From: Anaerotignum lactatifermentans
Lineage (GTDB): Bacteria; Bacillota; Clostridia; Lachnospirales; Anaerotignaceae
Direction of reading: 5' to 3'
DNA: 64,000 nt
Assembly (NCBI RefSeq): GCF_016902535.1
Contig: NZ_JACSNY010000005.1
Location: 1-64,000 of the forward strand
The position numbers were made by a program, and so were the translations under genes. The notes under the pieces are model-generated. The model made no database searches and was not told the DNA's origin. It saw nothing but the letters and a program-made list of their open reading frames with translations. This document shows, piece after piece, positions 1-7,767 of the stretch (position 1 is the first letter of the stretch; each line of letters begins with the position of its first letter).

Positions 1-93
1 AAAGTGGATGAAATGAACAAACGTCCCAGAAAATGTTTAAGGTATAGAACGCCTTATGAGATTTATTATTCAGAGGTGTTGCATTTAACTTGA
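1..93 (+). CDS. IS30-family transposase, C-terminal end (partial)
   Basis: An open frame enters from the left edge and ends at TGA 91-93. Its last 30 residues include NKRPRKCLRYRTPYE, the conserved C-terminal stretch of IS30-family DDE transposases, in which N-x-RPRK-x-L and TP-x-E recur, and the protein ends in VLHLT as these enzymes often do. The catalytic domain lies outside the window, so activity cannot be judged. Nothing downstream belongs to the element; the next gene is on the opposite strand. The assignment rests on the short tail motif alone. Confidence 0.75.
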   Translation, partial: KVDEMNKRPRKCLRYRTPYEIYYSEVLHLT

Positions 94-118
94 CAATTCA
101 AGGGAAAAATATAGGACA
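1..118 (+). mobile_element. Right end of an IS30-like insertion sequence (boundary approximate)
   Basis: The transposase tail runs to 93. In this family the terminal inverted repeat usually overlaps or directly follows the transposase stop, so the element should end within about 25 bases of it. The left end is outside the window, so neither the inverted repeat nor a target duplication can be confirmed. Confidence 0.4.
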
Positions 119-165
119 TACAATGCTTTTTCAGGAGAGGCGGATTTCGCGCCGGTTTTCTATGC

Positions 166-1065
166 TCAGATCAGATGTAATGCTTCAAAATCCTCTTCTT
201 CCAGCAAACCGCCTTCCTTTGCTACCACCGCGGCGGAAACAAGATTGGCGGTTTCCAGCGTTTTCTGCCAGTCCCAGCCAAAGTGCCGGCCGGCGATAAC
301 AGCGCCCATGTGGGAATCCCCGGCACCAATGGTATCTTTTACTGTGGTGGGACGGGGCGCCGCCTGATATTCCTGTTTGCCGTCGAAGCAGTAGGCTCCG
401 TTTTCGCCCAAAGTAATGATAACGGGGCTTTTTGTTTTTTCATAAAGCTGCCGGGCCGCCTGCTGATAGGTGGTTTCTCCCGAATACGCCAGACTTTCCT
501 CCTCGTTTAAATGGAGGATGGGATGCAGGGCAAACAGGGCTTCCATGCGGTCAGCGGGAATTTTCAGGATACGGGGACCAGGGGCGAAATAGATCTGGTA
601 CGCCGGATGATGTTCCAGATAATGGATGATGTTCCAGCCGGTGTATTCCTCGATTTCCAGCCCGCAGGTATAGACGCTGTCGATGGTTTCTGTGTCGATT
701 TTTTTCAGATATTCTTCATAAAAGGTGTATTCGATGCCATGATCCACAATAAAGGTACGTTCGCCGTCGGCCTCTACCATACAGTAGCAGCAGCCGTTTT
801 CCTGTTCCGGCACGCGCACGTAAATGGGAACGCCCCGCTTTTGCAGTTTTTCCAGTACAAAATTGCCGTAAATACCGCCGCCCACAGCGGTGCAAAGGCT
901 GTAAGGGGCACCGAAATGGCGCAGGATATCGCTGACCAGAAAGGCACAGCCCCCCAGAGAACGTGTCTGTTTCAGAATATGAATATCCTCCTGCTTAACG
1001 GGAAGATGGTCGATGTTTATGATAACGTCAACGACGGTGGAGCCGATGACCAGTGTCTGCTTCAT
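166..1065 (-). CDS. PfkB-family carbohydrate/nucleoside kinase
   Basis: A 299-residue protein of normal ribokinase/PfkB length that should phosphorylate a sugar or nucleoside with ATP in the cytoplasm. The N-terminal glycine pair GGCAF sits near residues 38-42 and the C-terminal PfkB signature DTIGAGDS near 244-251; Asp250 is the expected catalytic base. The ATG at 1065 follows AAGGAGGAACTCCT and was preferred to longer in-frame readings that run antisense through the neighbouring gene. The gene stands alone behind the terminator of the hydrolase gene and has its own TATACT box at 1092-1097. The substrate cannot be read from the sequence. Confidence 0.85.
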   Translation of the reverse strand: MKQTLVIGSTVVDVIINIDHLPVKQEDIHILKQTRSLGGCAFLVSDILRHFGAPYSLCTAVGGGIYGNFVLEKLQKRGVPIYVRVPEQENGCCYCMVEADGERTFIVDHGIEYTFYEEYLKKIDTETIDSVYTCGLEIEEYTGWNIIHYLEHHPAYQIYFAPGPRILKIPADRMEALFALHPILHLNEEESLAYSGETTYQQAARQLYEKTKSPVIITLGENGAYCFDGKQEYQAAPRPTTVKDTIGAGDSHMGAVIAGRHFGWDWQKTLETANLVSAAVVAKEGGLLEEEDFEALHLI

Positions 1066-1091
1066 AGGAGTTCCTCCTTGTTTTTTCTTCC

Positions 1092-1097
1092 AGTATA
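1092..1097 (-). promoter_or_regulatory. Probable -10 box for the PfkB kinase gene
   Basis: TGTATACT on the minus strand lies about 30 bases upstream of the start codon. The -35 region is only a T-run belonging to the upstream terminator, so the promoter is plausible but weakly defined. Confidence 0.4.
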
Positions 1098-1113
1098 CAA
1101 CGATTTTGCCACG

Positions 1114-1155
1114 AAAAAAAGCCTTTTCCTCCTGCACCCGGCCAAGGAAAGGGCT
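1114..1155 (-). terminator. Intrinsic terminator after the metallo-hydrolase gene
   Basis: Arms 1120-1130 and 1145-1155 pair (AGCCTTTTCCT with AGGAAAGGGCT, one G-U). On the minus strand the stem is followed by a run of T (1114-1120). It lies directly downstream of the stop codon at 1166. Confidence 0.75.
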
Positions 1156-1165
1156 TTTTGTCTGT

Positions 1166-1879
1166 TTACAGCAGGGAAAACTCCCGGCGCAGTTCCGCCA
1201 GCAGTTCCGCCTTTGTCTGGGGCGGATGATGGCCTTTGACGCAGAGGGAAAAGGGGATTTCCTCCAGAGCGGCAATATGGGCCGCCAGCAGTTCTTTGTC
1301 ATAGACCCAGTCCTCTCCCACAGGGACGGAACAGTAGGCGTCCCCCAGAAAGAGCACGCCGTCCGCCAGAATGACGGCGCAGTCCTGAGCGTGGGGGGAA
1401 ACCAGCTCGAAAAAACGAACGGGAATATCCAGTTCCAGTGCGATTTCCTGATGGAAAGATAAATCAGCGGGGCGGACCTGAATCTCCTCAGGACGGGCAT
1501 ATTCCTCCCGGATATGGGTATCGCAGAAAAGGGACTCCTCTCCCGTTTCTACCCGTTTTCTCATTTCCTCTTCCGTCCAGCCCCAGCCCGCCATGGTGTT
1601 TAACAGTGCGTTTGTTTTCTCCGAAGCCAGACAGAAACAGTTTGCCGCCGTTATGCCATAGGTATGGTCCCAATGGGAATGGGTGATGCAGAGCAGTTTC
1701 GGCCGGGGCAGGCCTTCCGCCGCCAGCAGAGCCAGATATTCCGCCACATGGGCGGGGGAGTTGCCGCCGTCTACCATAACGGGATAGCGGCTGTCCCGGA
1801 TATAGCCCAGACAGGGCCGGTCCCGCCGCTCTTCGTGGGTAGTGTAATAGACATTTTTCGTTAGTTGCTTCAGTTCCAT
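1166..1879 (-). CDS. Metallo-beta-lactamase-fold hydrolase
   Basis: A 237-residue single-domain MBL-fold protein. The zinc motif HSHWDH is at residues 67-72, followed by further ligand candidates in SPHAQD, LGDAY and GHH towards the C-terminus, so the dinuclear metal site looks complete. No signal peptide is seen, so it is probably cytosolic. The start ATG has AAGGAGCG nine bases upstream. It lies 15 bp downstream of the patatin gene on the same strand and is probably co-transcribed with it. The substrate is unknown; glyoxalase II-like thioesters, lactones or phosphodiesters all fit the fold. Confidence 0.85.
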   Translation of the reverse strand: MELKQLTKNVYYTTHEERRDRPCLGYIRDSRYPVMVDGGNSPAHVAEYLALLAAEGLPRPKLLCITHSHWDHTYGITAANCFCLASEKTNALLNTMAGWGWTEEEMRKRVETGEESLFCDTHIREEYARPEEIQVRPADLSFHQEIALELDIPVRFFELVSPHAQDCAVILADGVLFLGDAYCSVPVGEDWVYDKELLAAHIAALEEIPFSLCVKGHHPPQTKAELLAELRREFSLL

Positions 1880-1894
1880 AGGTACGCTCCTTTT

Positions 1895-2743
1895 TTAGTC
1901 CTTCAGGAAATCCTCCAGCTCTTTCTGCCGCTCTTGGGCGTGGCGGTAGCCGTGGAGGTAAAACTGCATCAGCTTATGATAATCCGTTTCCATTCTGCCT
2001 ACGACGGGGATTTCCGGCCGGAAGGAGAGAATCTTCCCCTCTTTTTCCAGTCTGCGGATCTCCGCCAGACGTTTGTTGTATGTCTGGGGCCGCCGCAGCA
2101 GAAGCTCCTCTACCATCGGGTACTGCCGGTATATTTTTCCCATGAGCTTTGCGGATTTGCCCAGCGTCATGCGGAAGTCCGGATTTCTGGTCTGTACCAC
2201 TACCAGCTTCTCACAGCCCATGTCAAAGGCACGCTGGATGGGGATGGAGTCGGAAAGTCCGCCGTCCAGATAGGGGGTGCCCTCCAGCAGTACGGCGGGC
2301 GCGGCCCCGGGCATGGTGCAGGAGGCTTTGCCGATTTCCATGAGCCGTTTTCTGCTTTTTCTTTCATGGAAAAATTCCGCCTCCCCCGTCAGGCAGTTGG
2401 TGCAGCAGTATTCGTCGTATACCTCCGACTGAAAATAAGCGTCAAAGTCAAAGGGAAAGTATTTATTGGGATAGTGCCGGAAAATCATATCCATATCCAT
2501 AAGGACATGCTTTTTCCAGAGGACCTTCAGGCCCGTATAGGCGTATTTTTTGTCTGTATGGATCATACAGTCCCGGGTACGGCCGATCTGGCCGGAGACC
2601 AGATCCAGACCGTTGCAGGCCCCCGCCGATACACCTACCAGATAGGGGAAGGAAATGCCCTGTTCCATCCAATAATCCAGCACGCCTGCCGTATAAACGC
2701 CCCGGGCGGCGCCGCCTTCCAGTACCAGACCGATTTTTTTCAT
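1895..2743 (-). CDS. Patatin-like phospholipase
   Basis: A 282-residue patatin/RssA-type acyl hydrolase. The oxyanion motif GGAARG is at residues 10-15, the nucleophile elbow GVSAG at 37-41 (Ser39), and the partner Asp is in YLDGG near the middle, so the Ser-Asp dyad is intact. No signal peptide or membrane span is seen, in keeping with the cytosolic bacterial patatins that act on phospholipid or acyl esters. The ATG is preceded by AAAGGAAGG. It is first of a two-gene unit with the MBL-fold hydrolase, suggesting a lipid- or ester-related job for both; that is inference. Confidence 0.88.
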   Translation of the reverse strand: MKKIGLVLEGGAARGVYTAGVLDYWMEQGISFPYLVGVSAGACNGLDLVSGQIGRTRDCMIHTDKKYAYTGLKVLWKKHVLMDMDMIFRHYPNKYFPFDFDAYFQSEVYDEYCCTNCLTGEAEFFHERKSRKRLMEIGKASCTMPGAAPAVLLEGTPYLDGGLSDSIPIQRAFDMGCEKLVVVQTRNPDFRMTLGKSAKLMGKIYRQYPMVEELLLRRPQTYNKRLAEIRRLEKEGKILSFRPEIPVVGRMETDYHKLMQFYLHGYRHAQERQKELEDFLKD

Positions 2744-2785
2744 TGTAGATCCTTCCTTTCTTTTCTCGTCTCTTCTTTAATATGC

Positions 2786-2829
2786 AAAAACAGGAGGCCG
2801 GAGCGTTCCCTTTTAGGGAAAACTCCGGC
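2786..2829 (-). terminator. Terminator of the RND efflux operon
   Basis: Minus-strand hairpin GCCGGAG...CTCCGGC with an inner TTCCC/GGGAA stem (2797-2829) followed by a short T-run (2786-2790), 32 bp beyond the RND stop codon. Confidence 0.75.
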
Positions 2830-2860
2830 TCATTCAGGTTTTGATCTTCTTTTTTTGGAA

Positions 2861-5800
2861 TCAGCTTTCGGCGGCTGCCTTTTGGGCCGCTTTTTCCGCC
2901 TTGGCCATACGTTTTTCTACCCGGCGTCTGAGACGTTTCTGTCTGCGGCGGTTCATCCATGCGTAAACAACGGGGATGAATACCAGTGTAACCATGGAGG
3001 AAAGGGTCAGACCGAAGATAACGCTCAATGCCAGAGAGCGCATCATTTCGCTGCCTTCCTGCTGGGTGACAACCATAGGGATCAGACCCAGGATGGTAGT
3101 CAGAGTTGTCATCATAATAGGCCGCAGACGGCGGGGACCGGCGGTGGTCAGCGCCTTATAGCAGCTCATGCCGCGGCTCATCAGCTGGTTGGTATAGTCT
3201 ACCAGCACGATACCGTTATTTACAACCATACCTGCCAGCATGATAAAGCCCATCATAGCGGACATGGTGATGGTGTTGCCGGTAATGAACAGCCCCAGAA
3301 TAGCGCCGGTAAAGGCCAGAGGCATGGAGAACATGACAATGGCGGGATACCGCAGGCTTTCAAACTGAGAAGCCATAATCATGTAAACCAGAAGGACAGC
3401 CACGATCAGTGCGGTGGTCAGAGAGCTGAACGCGTCATTCATCATTTCCAGCGTGCCGCCGAATTCATAGCTGCATCCATCGGGGAATTCATAATCCGCC
3501 AGAACGCTTTCTACCAGCTTCTGGGCGTCGCTGCCGCTCAGTTCCGGTGAGGAGGCCTCGATGGTGATATAGTTTTTCTGATTTTCCCGGTAAATGGAGG
3601 TAGCGCTTTCACTCATTTCCACAGAAGCGATGCTGGAAAGAGGAATTTCACCGCCGTATGCCGAGGAAACCGTCAGGTCGTTCAGATCTGTCAGATAGTT
3701 CAGATCGGCAGTGTCATAGCGGATGACCACGTCAATCTCTGTGCCGTCGATCTTATACTGTGTGGCGGTGGAGCCGGAAATGGCCGTATTCAGGGAGCTG
3801 GCGATGGAAGCGGTGGTGATGCCGTAAAGGGATGCCTTGTTCCGGTCAATGACCACTTTGGCCTCCGGTACCGTTGCGCCGGTAGAGCCTTCCACATCTT
3901 TTAATTGAGGGATACCGCTCAAAAGTTCCACCAGATCCTCTTCTACATCCAAAAGGACGGCGGAATCATAGCCATAGACGTTCAGGGATACGTCTGTGCC
4001 GCCAAAGCTGCCCATGGCGGAGCTGGAGGAGGAAGCAGTGATTTCCGCGCCGGGAATATCCGCTGTCAGTTCCTTGATTTCCTCACAGATCTCGTTGGTG
4101 CTGCGGCTGCGGTTTTCTTTATCCACCAGATTCATGGTGATGCTGGCACTGGAAGTGCCGCTGGAGAGCATACCGCCCCCTACGGAAGCGTATACAGTCT
4201 GGGCCTCGGGAATATCCTGCAAACGGTACAATACCTCCCATACGGTTTCTTCCGTAGCATCCAGATCGGTGCCGTTGGGCATTTCGATGGTGATATTGGC
4301 AACGCCTTCGTCCATCTCATCCATAAAGTCCATACCGGTGATGGGAAGGGTACAAAGGCTGCCGATAAAGGCCGCCAGTACGATACAAATGGTCCGTCTG
4401 GGATGGCGCAGCGCCCATTTGATGAGCTTTTCATAGCCGTTATTGATTTTATCCAGTACCAGATCCCACATATAGAGGATATGGAACAGCTTTTTGTTGG
4501 GTTCTTTTTTCTTCCGTTCCCGCCGCAGGAACAAAGCGCAGGCCATGGGCACGAAAGTAATGGAGACCACCAGAGAGGAGATCAGGGAGAAGCAGATGGC
4601 GAAGGAAAGACTCTGCATCAGCTGTCCCACAGATCCGCTTACAAAGGCGATGGGCAGGAATACGGCTACGGTGGTCAATGTGGACGCCGTAACGGCCATG
4701 GTTACTTCTTTGGCGCCGGATTCCGCCGCTTCCGCCGGGGCGTAGCCCCGCTCATAGTATTGATAAATGCTGTCCAGTACCACGACGGAGTTGTCTACCA
4801 GCATACCGATACCGATGGCAAGACCGCCCATGGAAATGATGTTCAACGTCATCCCCGCCAGATACATCAGCGCGAAGCTGGCCAGAATGGAGGTAGGGAT
4901 GGAAACGGCGATGATGATGGAAGTCAGCGGGTTCTTCAGGAACAGCAGCAGTACGAAGAACGCGATAATGGCGCTGAGGAAGGCCGTTTCTGTTACGTTG
5001 GACAAAGATGTCTGAATATATTCGGAGGTATCTGTCAGCATGGTGATCTGCAGTTCAGGATAAGCGGCGTTCAGATCCGCCATTTCTTCCTGAAGCTTTT
5101 TGCTGACGTCTACCAGATTGGCGGTGGACTGTTTGTTTACGGAAAGCATGATGCCGTATTCCCCGTCAATAATGGTAAAGGAACTGCGGTCCACTTCCAT
5201 TTCTTCCACAGTAGCAACGTCGCTTAAATGGATCAGCGCGCCGCCGGAGGTGGTGATGGGCAGATTCCGGATTTCCTCAATGGAGGAAAATTCCCCCATG
5301 GTACGTACCTGTACCGTAGTAGTGCCCTGGGACAAAGAGCCGGAGGGCAGGTTCATATTTTCCGCCGCCAGCACCTGGGACAGGGTGGAGGTGGAGATGC
5401 CGTAGCCCGCCAGCTTCTGGGGGTCTACGGTGATGCGGATCTCACGCTCGATGCCGCCGGTCATATCCACGGAGGCAACACCCTCGATACGCTCCAGCCG
5501 GTTGACCACATTGTCCTCCAGCATTTCGTTCAGCGCGTTCAGGTCCATATTTTCCGCCGTAACGCCCAGATAAATGGGCAGGGCGTTCATATCCATTTTG
5601 ATGATGTTGGGTTCTCCCGCGTCATCGGGCAGCGAGGATTTTACCCGGTCGATGACCTCTCTCAGGTCCACGGAGGCCATGTCAATGTCTGTGCCGTCCA
5701 CGAACTGCACCATAGCAAAGGATACGTCCGCGGAAGAGACGGAGGAGATGGTCTCCACATTGGTTACGGTGCTGAGGGCCTCCTCCAGAGGCTCTGTCAC

Positions 5801-5983
5801 CAGATTTTCCATTTCCTCAGGACCGGCGCCCACATAGGTAGTGGTGACTACTACAATGGGGATATCCACATTGGGCATCAGAGCCATATCCAGATTCAGA
5901 TAGGCCACAATCCCCCCAAGAAATACCATCATGGTCACCATAAAGGTGGTAACGTTCCGGCGAATGGCAAGTCTGGAAATCAT
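2861..5983 (-). CDS. RND-family efflux transporter (AcrB/HAE1-like)
   Basis: A 1040-residue inner-membrane pump with the RND plan: a transmembrane segment at the N-terminus, a large extracytoplasmic porter domain, a hydrophobic block near residues 330-480, a second porter domain and a final hydrophobic block. The opening stretch with LNLDMALMPNVDIP and GAGPEEME is typical of HAE1 members. It exports substrates by proton antiport together with an adaptor. The start lies 3 bp after the stop of the adaptor gene, with a GGGGG-type ribosome binding site. No TolC-like partner is encoded nearby, as expected if the cell has a single membrane. Substrates are unknown. Confidence 0.93.
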   Translation of the reverse strand: MISRLAIRRNVTTFMVTMMVFLGGIVAYLNLDMALMPNVDIPIVVVTTTYVGAGPEEMENLVTEPLEEALSTVTNVETISSVSSADVSFAMVQFVDGTDIDMASVDLREVIDRVKSSLPDDAGEPNIIKMDMNALPIYLGVTAENMDLNALNEMLEDNVVNRLERIEGVASVDMTGGIEREIRITVDPQKLAGYGISTSTLSQVLAAENMNLPSGSLSQGTTTVQVRTMGEFSSIEEIRNLPITTSGGALIHLSDVATVEEMEVDRSSFTIIDGEYGIMLSVNKQSTANLVDVSKKLQEEMADLNAAYPELQITMLTDTSEYIQTSLSNVTETAFLSAIIAFFVLLLFLKNPLTSIIIAVSIPTSILASFALMYLAGMTLNIISMGGLAIGIGMLVDNSVVVLDSIYQYYERGYAPAEAAESGAKEVTMAVTASTLTTVAVFLPIAFVSGSVGQLMQSLSFAICFSLISSLVVSITFVPMACALFLRRERKKKEPNKKLFHILYMWDLVLDKINNGYEKLIKWALRHPRRTICIVLAAFIGSLCTLPITGMDFMDEMDEGVANITIEMPNGTDLDATEETVWEVLYRLQDIPEAQTVYASVGGGMLSSGTSSASITMNLVDKENRSRSTNEICEEIKELTADIPGAEITASSSSSAMGSFGGTDVSLNVYGYDSAVLLDVEEDLVELLSGIPQLKDVEGSTGATVPEAKVVIDRNKASLYGITTASIASSLNTAISGSTATQYKIDGTEIDVVIRYDTADLNYLTDLNDLTVSSAYGGEIPLSSIASVEMSESATSIYRENQKNYITIEASSPELSGSDAQKLVESVLADYEFPDGCSYEFGGTLEMMNDAFSSLTTALIVAVLLVYMIMASQFESLRYPAIVMFSMPLAFTGAILGLFITGNTITMSAMMGFIMLAGMVVNNGIVLVDYTNQLMSRGMSCYKALTTAGPRRLRPIMMTTLTTILGLIPMVVTQQEGSEMMRSLALSVIFGLTLSSMVTLVFIPVVYAWMNRRRQKRLRRRVEKRMAKAEKAAQKAAAES

Positions 5984-5986
5984 AGA

Positions 5987-7132
5987 TTATTCCCCCTTTG
6001 CTTCCCCGTTGGTTTCGGTATTCTGTGTCTGCGCATCCTGTTCTGTTTTTTCACTGGATGTTGTTTTCAGATCGGCGATCTGTACTTCCTCTCCGTCGGA
6101 GATATAGGTCTGGCCTTTGATGACAACGTCCATGCCTTCACGCAGACCCTCTGTAATCTCGATTTGGTCACCGGATTCGATGCCGGTGGCAACAATGGTC
6201 TTTTTGGCCGTATTGTTTTCTACGATGTAAACATAGGTTTCTCCGTCTTTTGTCATAACGGCGTCACGGGGCAGGATAATGGCATCATCGGAGGCTTCCT
6301 TGACGAATTTTACCTCCGCCAGCATCCCGGCCTTTAACAGACCGCGGCTGTTGTCCAGCTCAACCTTGATGGTATAGGTGCCTGCCTGGGTAGCGGCGGG
6401 GCTGATAGTGGAAACGGTGCCTGTCAGCGGCTCCGGAGAAACTGCCGTCAGCAGAACATCTACCTCATCGCCTACGGCGATATCGTTGACCATCTGTTCT
6501 GATACGCCTACTTCTACCTTGACTCTGGACAGGTCAATAATGGTATAAGAGGGTGTGCTCTGGGAAGCGAAACTGCCAATTTCAATATTTCTGGCGGAGA
6601 TGACGCCGGAAATGGGCGAGGTCACGCTGCAGTCGGCAATGTTTTTCTGTAAGTTATCCATCTGTACCTGCAAACTGGTCAGATTTGCTTCCGCCGTATC
6701 GTAAGCCAGTTTGATCTGGTCATATTCGCTTTTGGCGATGATGCCTTCATCGTACAAGATCTGGTTGCTTTCCAATGTAGTCTTGGCGTTCTGGGCCTGA
6801 AGCTCCGCCACGTCATAGGATGCCTGCACACTGCGCAGATTATTTTGCAGATCGGTGCTGTCTACGCTGAAAAGTACCGCGCCGGCGCCGACTTTGTCGC
6901 CGACCTCATAGCCAAAGGACAATACTTTTCCGGCGATGGTAGGGACCACAGAGACCTCTCTGGACGGCGCTACCTTCCCCGAGAAGGAAAAATCACTGGA
7001 AATGGCGCCGGTGCCCACGGTCATGGTTTCCACACTGCGCGCGGTCTTTTCCTCCACGGTTTCTTCCGTCTGTCCGCAGCCTGCCAGCATGGCGGCGCAG
7101 ATCAAAGCCAAACATAAACTCCTTTTTTTCAT
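5987..7132 (-). CDS. RND efflux periplasmic-adaptor (membrane fusion) lipoprotein
   Basis: A 381-residue HlyD/AcrA-type adaptor. The N-terminus is a lipoprotein signal (MKKRSLCLALICAAMLAGC) with the lipobox cysteine at residue 19, so the protein should be anchored outside the cytoplasmic membrane. A lipoyl-like half (GKVLSFGYEVGDKV), a coiled-coil hairpin around residues 95-160 and a beta-barrel region (PISGVISARNIEIGS) follow in order. It couples to the RND pump 3 bp downstream. Its ATG overlaps the stop of the marR-type gene by 4 bp (ATGA), so the three genes form one operon. Confidence 0.92.
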   Translation of the reverse strand: MKKRSLCLALICAAMLAGCGQTEETVEEKTARSVETMTVGTGAISSDFSFSGKVAPSREVSVVPTIAGKVLSFGYEVGDKVGAGAVLFSVDSTDLQNNLRSVQASYDVAELQAQNAKTTLESNQILYDEGIIAKSEYDQIKLAYDTAEANLTSLQVQMDNLQKNIADCSVTSPISGVISARNIEIGSFASQSTPSYTIIDLSRVKVEVGVSEQMVNDIAVGDEVDVLLTAVSPEPLTGTVSTISPAATQAGTYTIKVELDNSRGLLKAGMLAEVKFVKEASDDAIILPRDAVMTKDGETYVYIVENNTAKKTIVATGIESGDQIEITEGLREGMDVVIKGQTYISDGEEVQIADLKTTSSEKTEQDAQTQNTETNGEAKGE

Positions 7133-7608
7133 TCCCCAAACCCTCCTGTTTTGACTAATTCATTTAATTCCCGCAGATGAGAACAGTATTTTTCAATGGC
7201 TTCCTCAGAAAAAGAGGAAAAACAGCCCGCGATATTTTCGACCAGCTGTTCCTCCGCCTGATGTACCTCGGACATCCCTTTTTCCGTCAGACGGAAAAAG
7301 GAGATTCGGCCGTCGCTGCCTTTATCTGCCTGTACTTTTTCCAGATAGCCGCCTTCCCGCAGCCGGTTGACCATGATGGACATGCTGCTTTTGCTGATAT
7401 TCAGCCAGTTGGCCAGATCGGAAATGGTGCGTATGCCCGTGGTACGTATCAGCAGCAGTACATGAAACTGCCGCATGGTCAGCTCGCCGCAGCGGTTTTT
7501 CCCGTTGATGTTGAAGGATTTTTCAATATGCTCCCTGTTCCATCTGAGGATGTTCATATTCAGTTCCACCAGCGACTTTGCCAGTTCTTTTCCCGTTGCA
7601 GAAGACAT
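7129..7608 (-). CDS. MarR-family transcriptional regulator of the efflux operon
   Basis: A 159-residue winged-helix protein. The helix-turn-helix runs through TISDLANWLNISKSSMS and the wing is followed by KVQADKGSDGRISFFRLTEKG, as in MarR proteins, which are dimeric repressors released by small ligands. It is first in the operon and is translationally coupled to the adaptor gene. GGGGGAG precedes the ATG. A perfect 9-bp inverted repeat covers its promoter (7640-7672), so self-repression together with control of the pump is likely. Confidence 0.92.
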   Translation of the reverse strand: MSSATGKELAKSLVELNMNILRWNREHIEKSFNINGKNRCGELTMRQFHVLLLIRTTGIRTISDLANWLNISKSSMSIMVNRLREGGYLEKVQADKGSDGRISFFRLTEKGMSEVHQAEEQLVENIAGCFSSFSEEAIEKYCSHLRELNELVKTGGFGE

Positions 7609-7639
7609 CTGTACTCCCCCTTTTTTTCAGAATACATAA

Positions 7640-7677
7640 ACTAAAATAATTTTATTATAAAACTATTTTAGTGTCAA
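7640..7677 (-). promoter_or_regulatory. Promoter and probable MarR operator of the RND operon
   Basis: On the minus strand TTGACA (7672-7677) and TAAAAT (7649-7654) are separated by 17 bases. A perfect inverted repeat, ACTAAAATA / TATTTTAGT (7640-7648 and 7664-7672), has one arm touching the -35 box and the other at the -10 box. A dimer bound here would block RNA polymerase. Confidence 0.75.
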
Positions 7678-7716
7678 TGGATTTCTGTGTTTCCAAATGT
7701 CGTCTTTACGCGGCGC

Positions 7717-7755
7717 AAAAAAACGGCACGGACTTTTTCAGTCTATGCCGTTTTA
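7717..7755 (-). terminator. Bidirectional terminator
   Basis: Stem AAAACGGCA / TGCCGTTTT (7720-7728 with 7746-7754) plus inner GACT/AGTC, flanked by A- and T-runs. It ends the DUF3298-type gene whose stop is at 7768 and insulates it from the efflux operon promoter. Confidence 0.8.
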
Positions 7756-7767
7756 TCATATGCTCTG

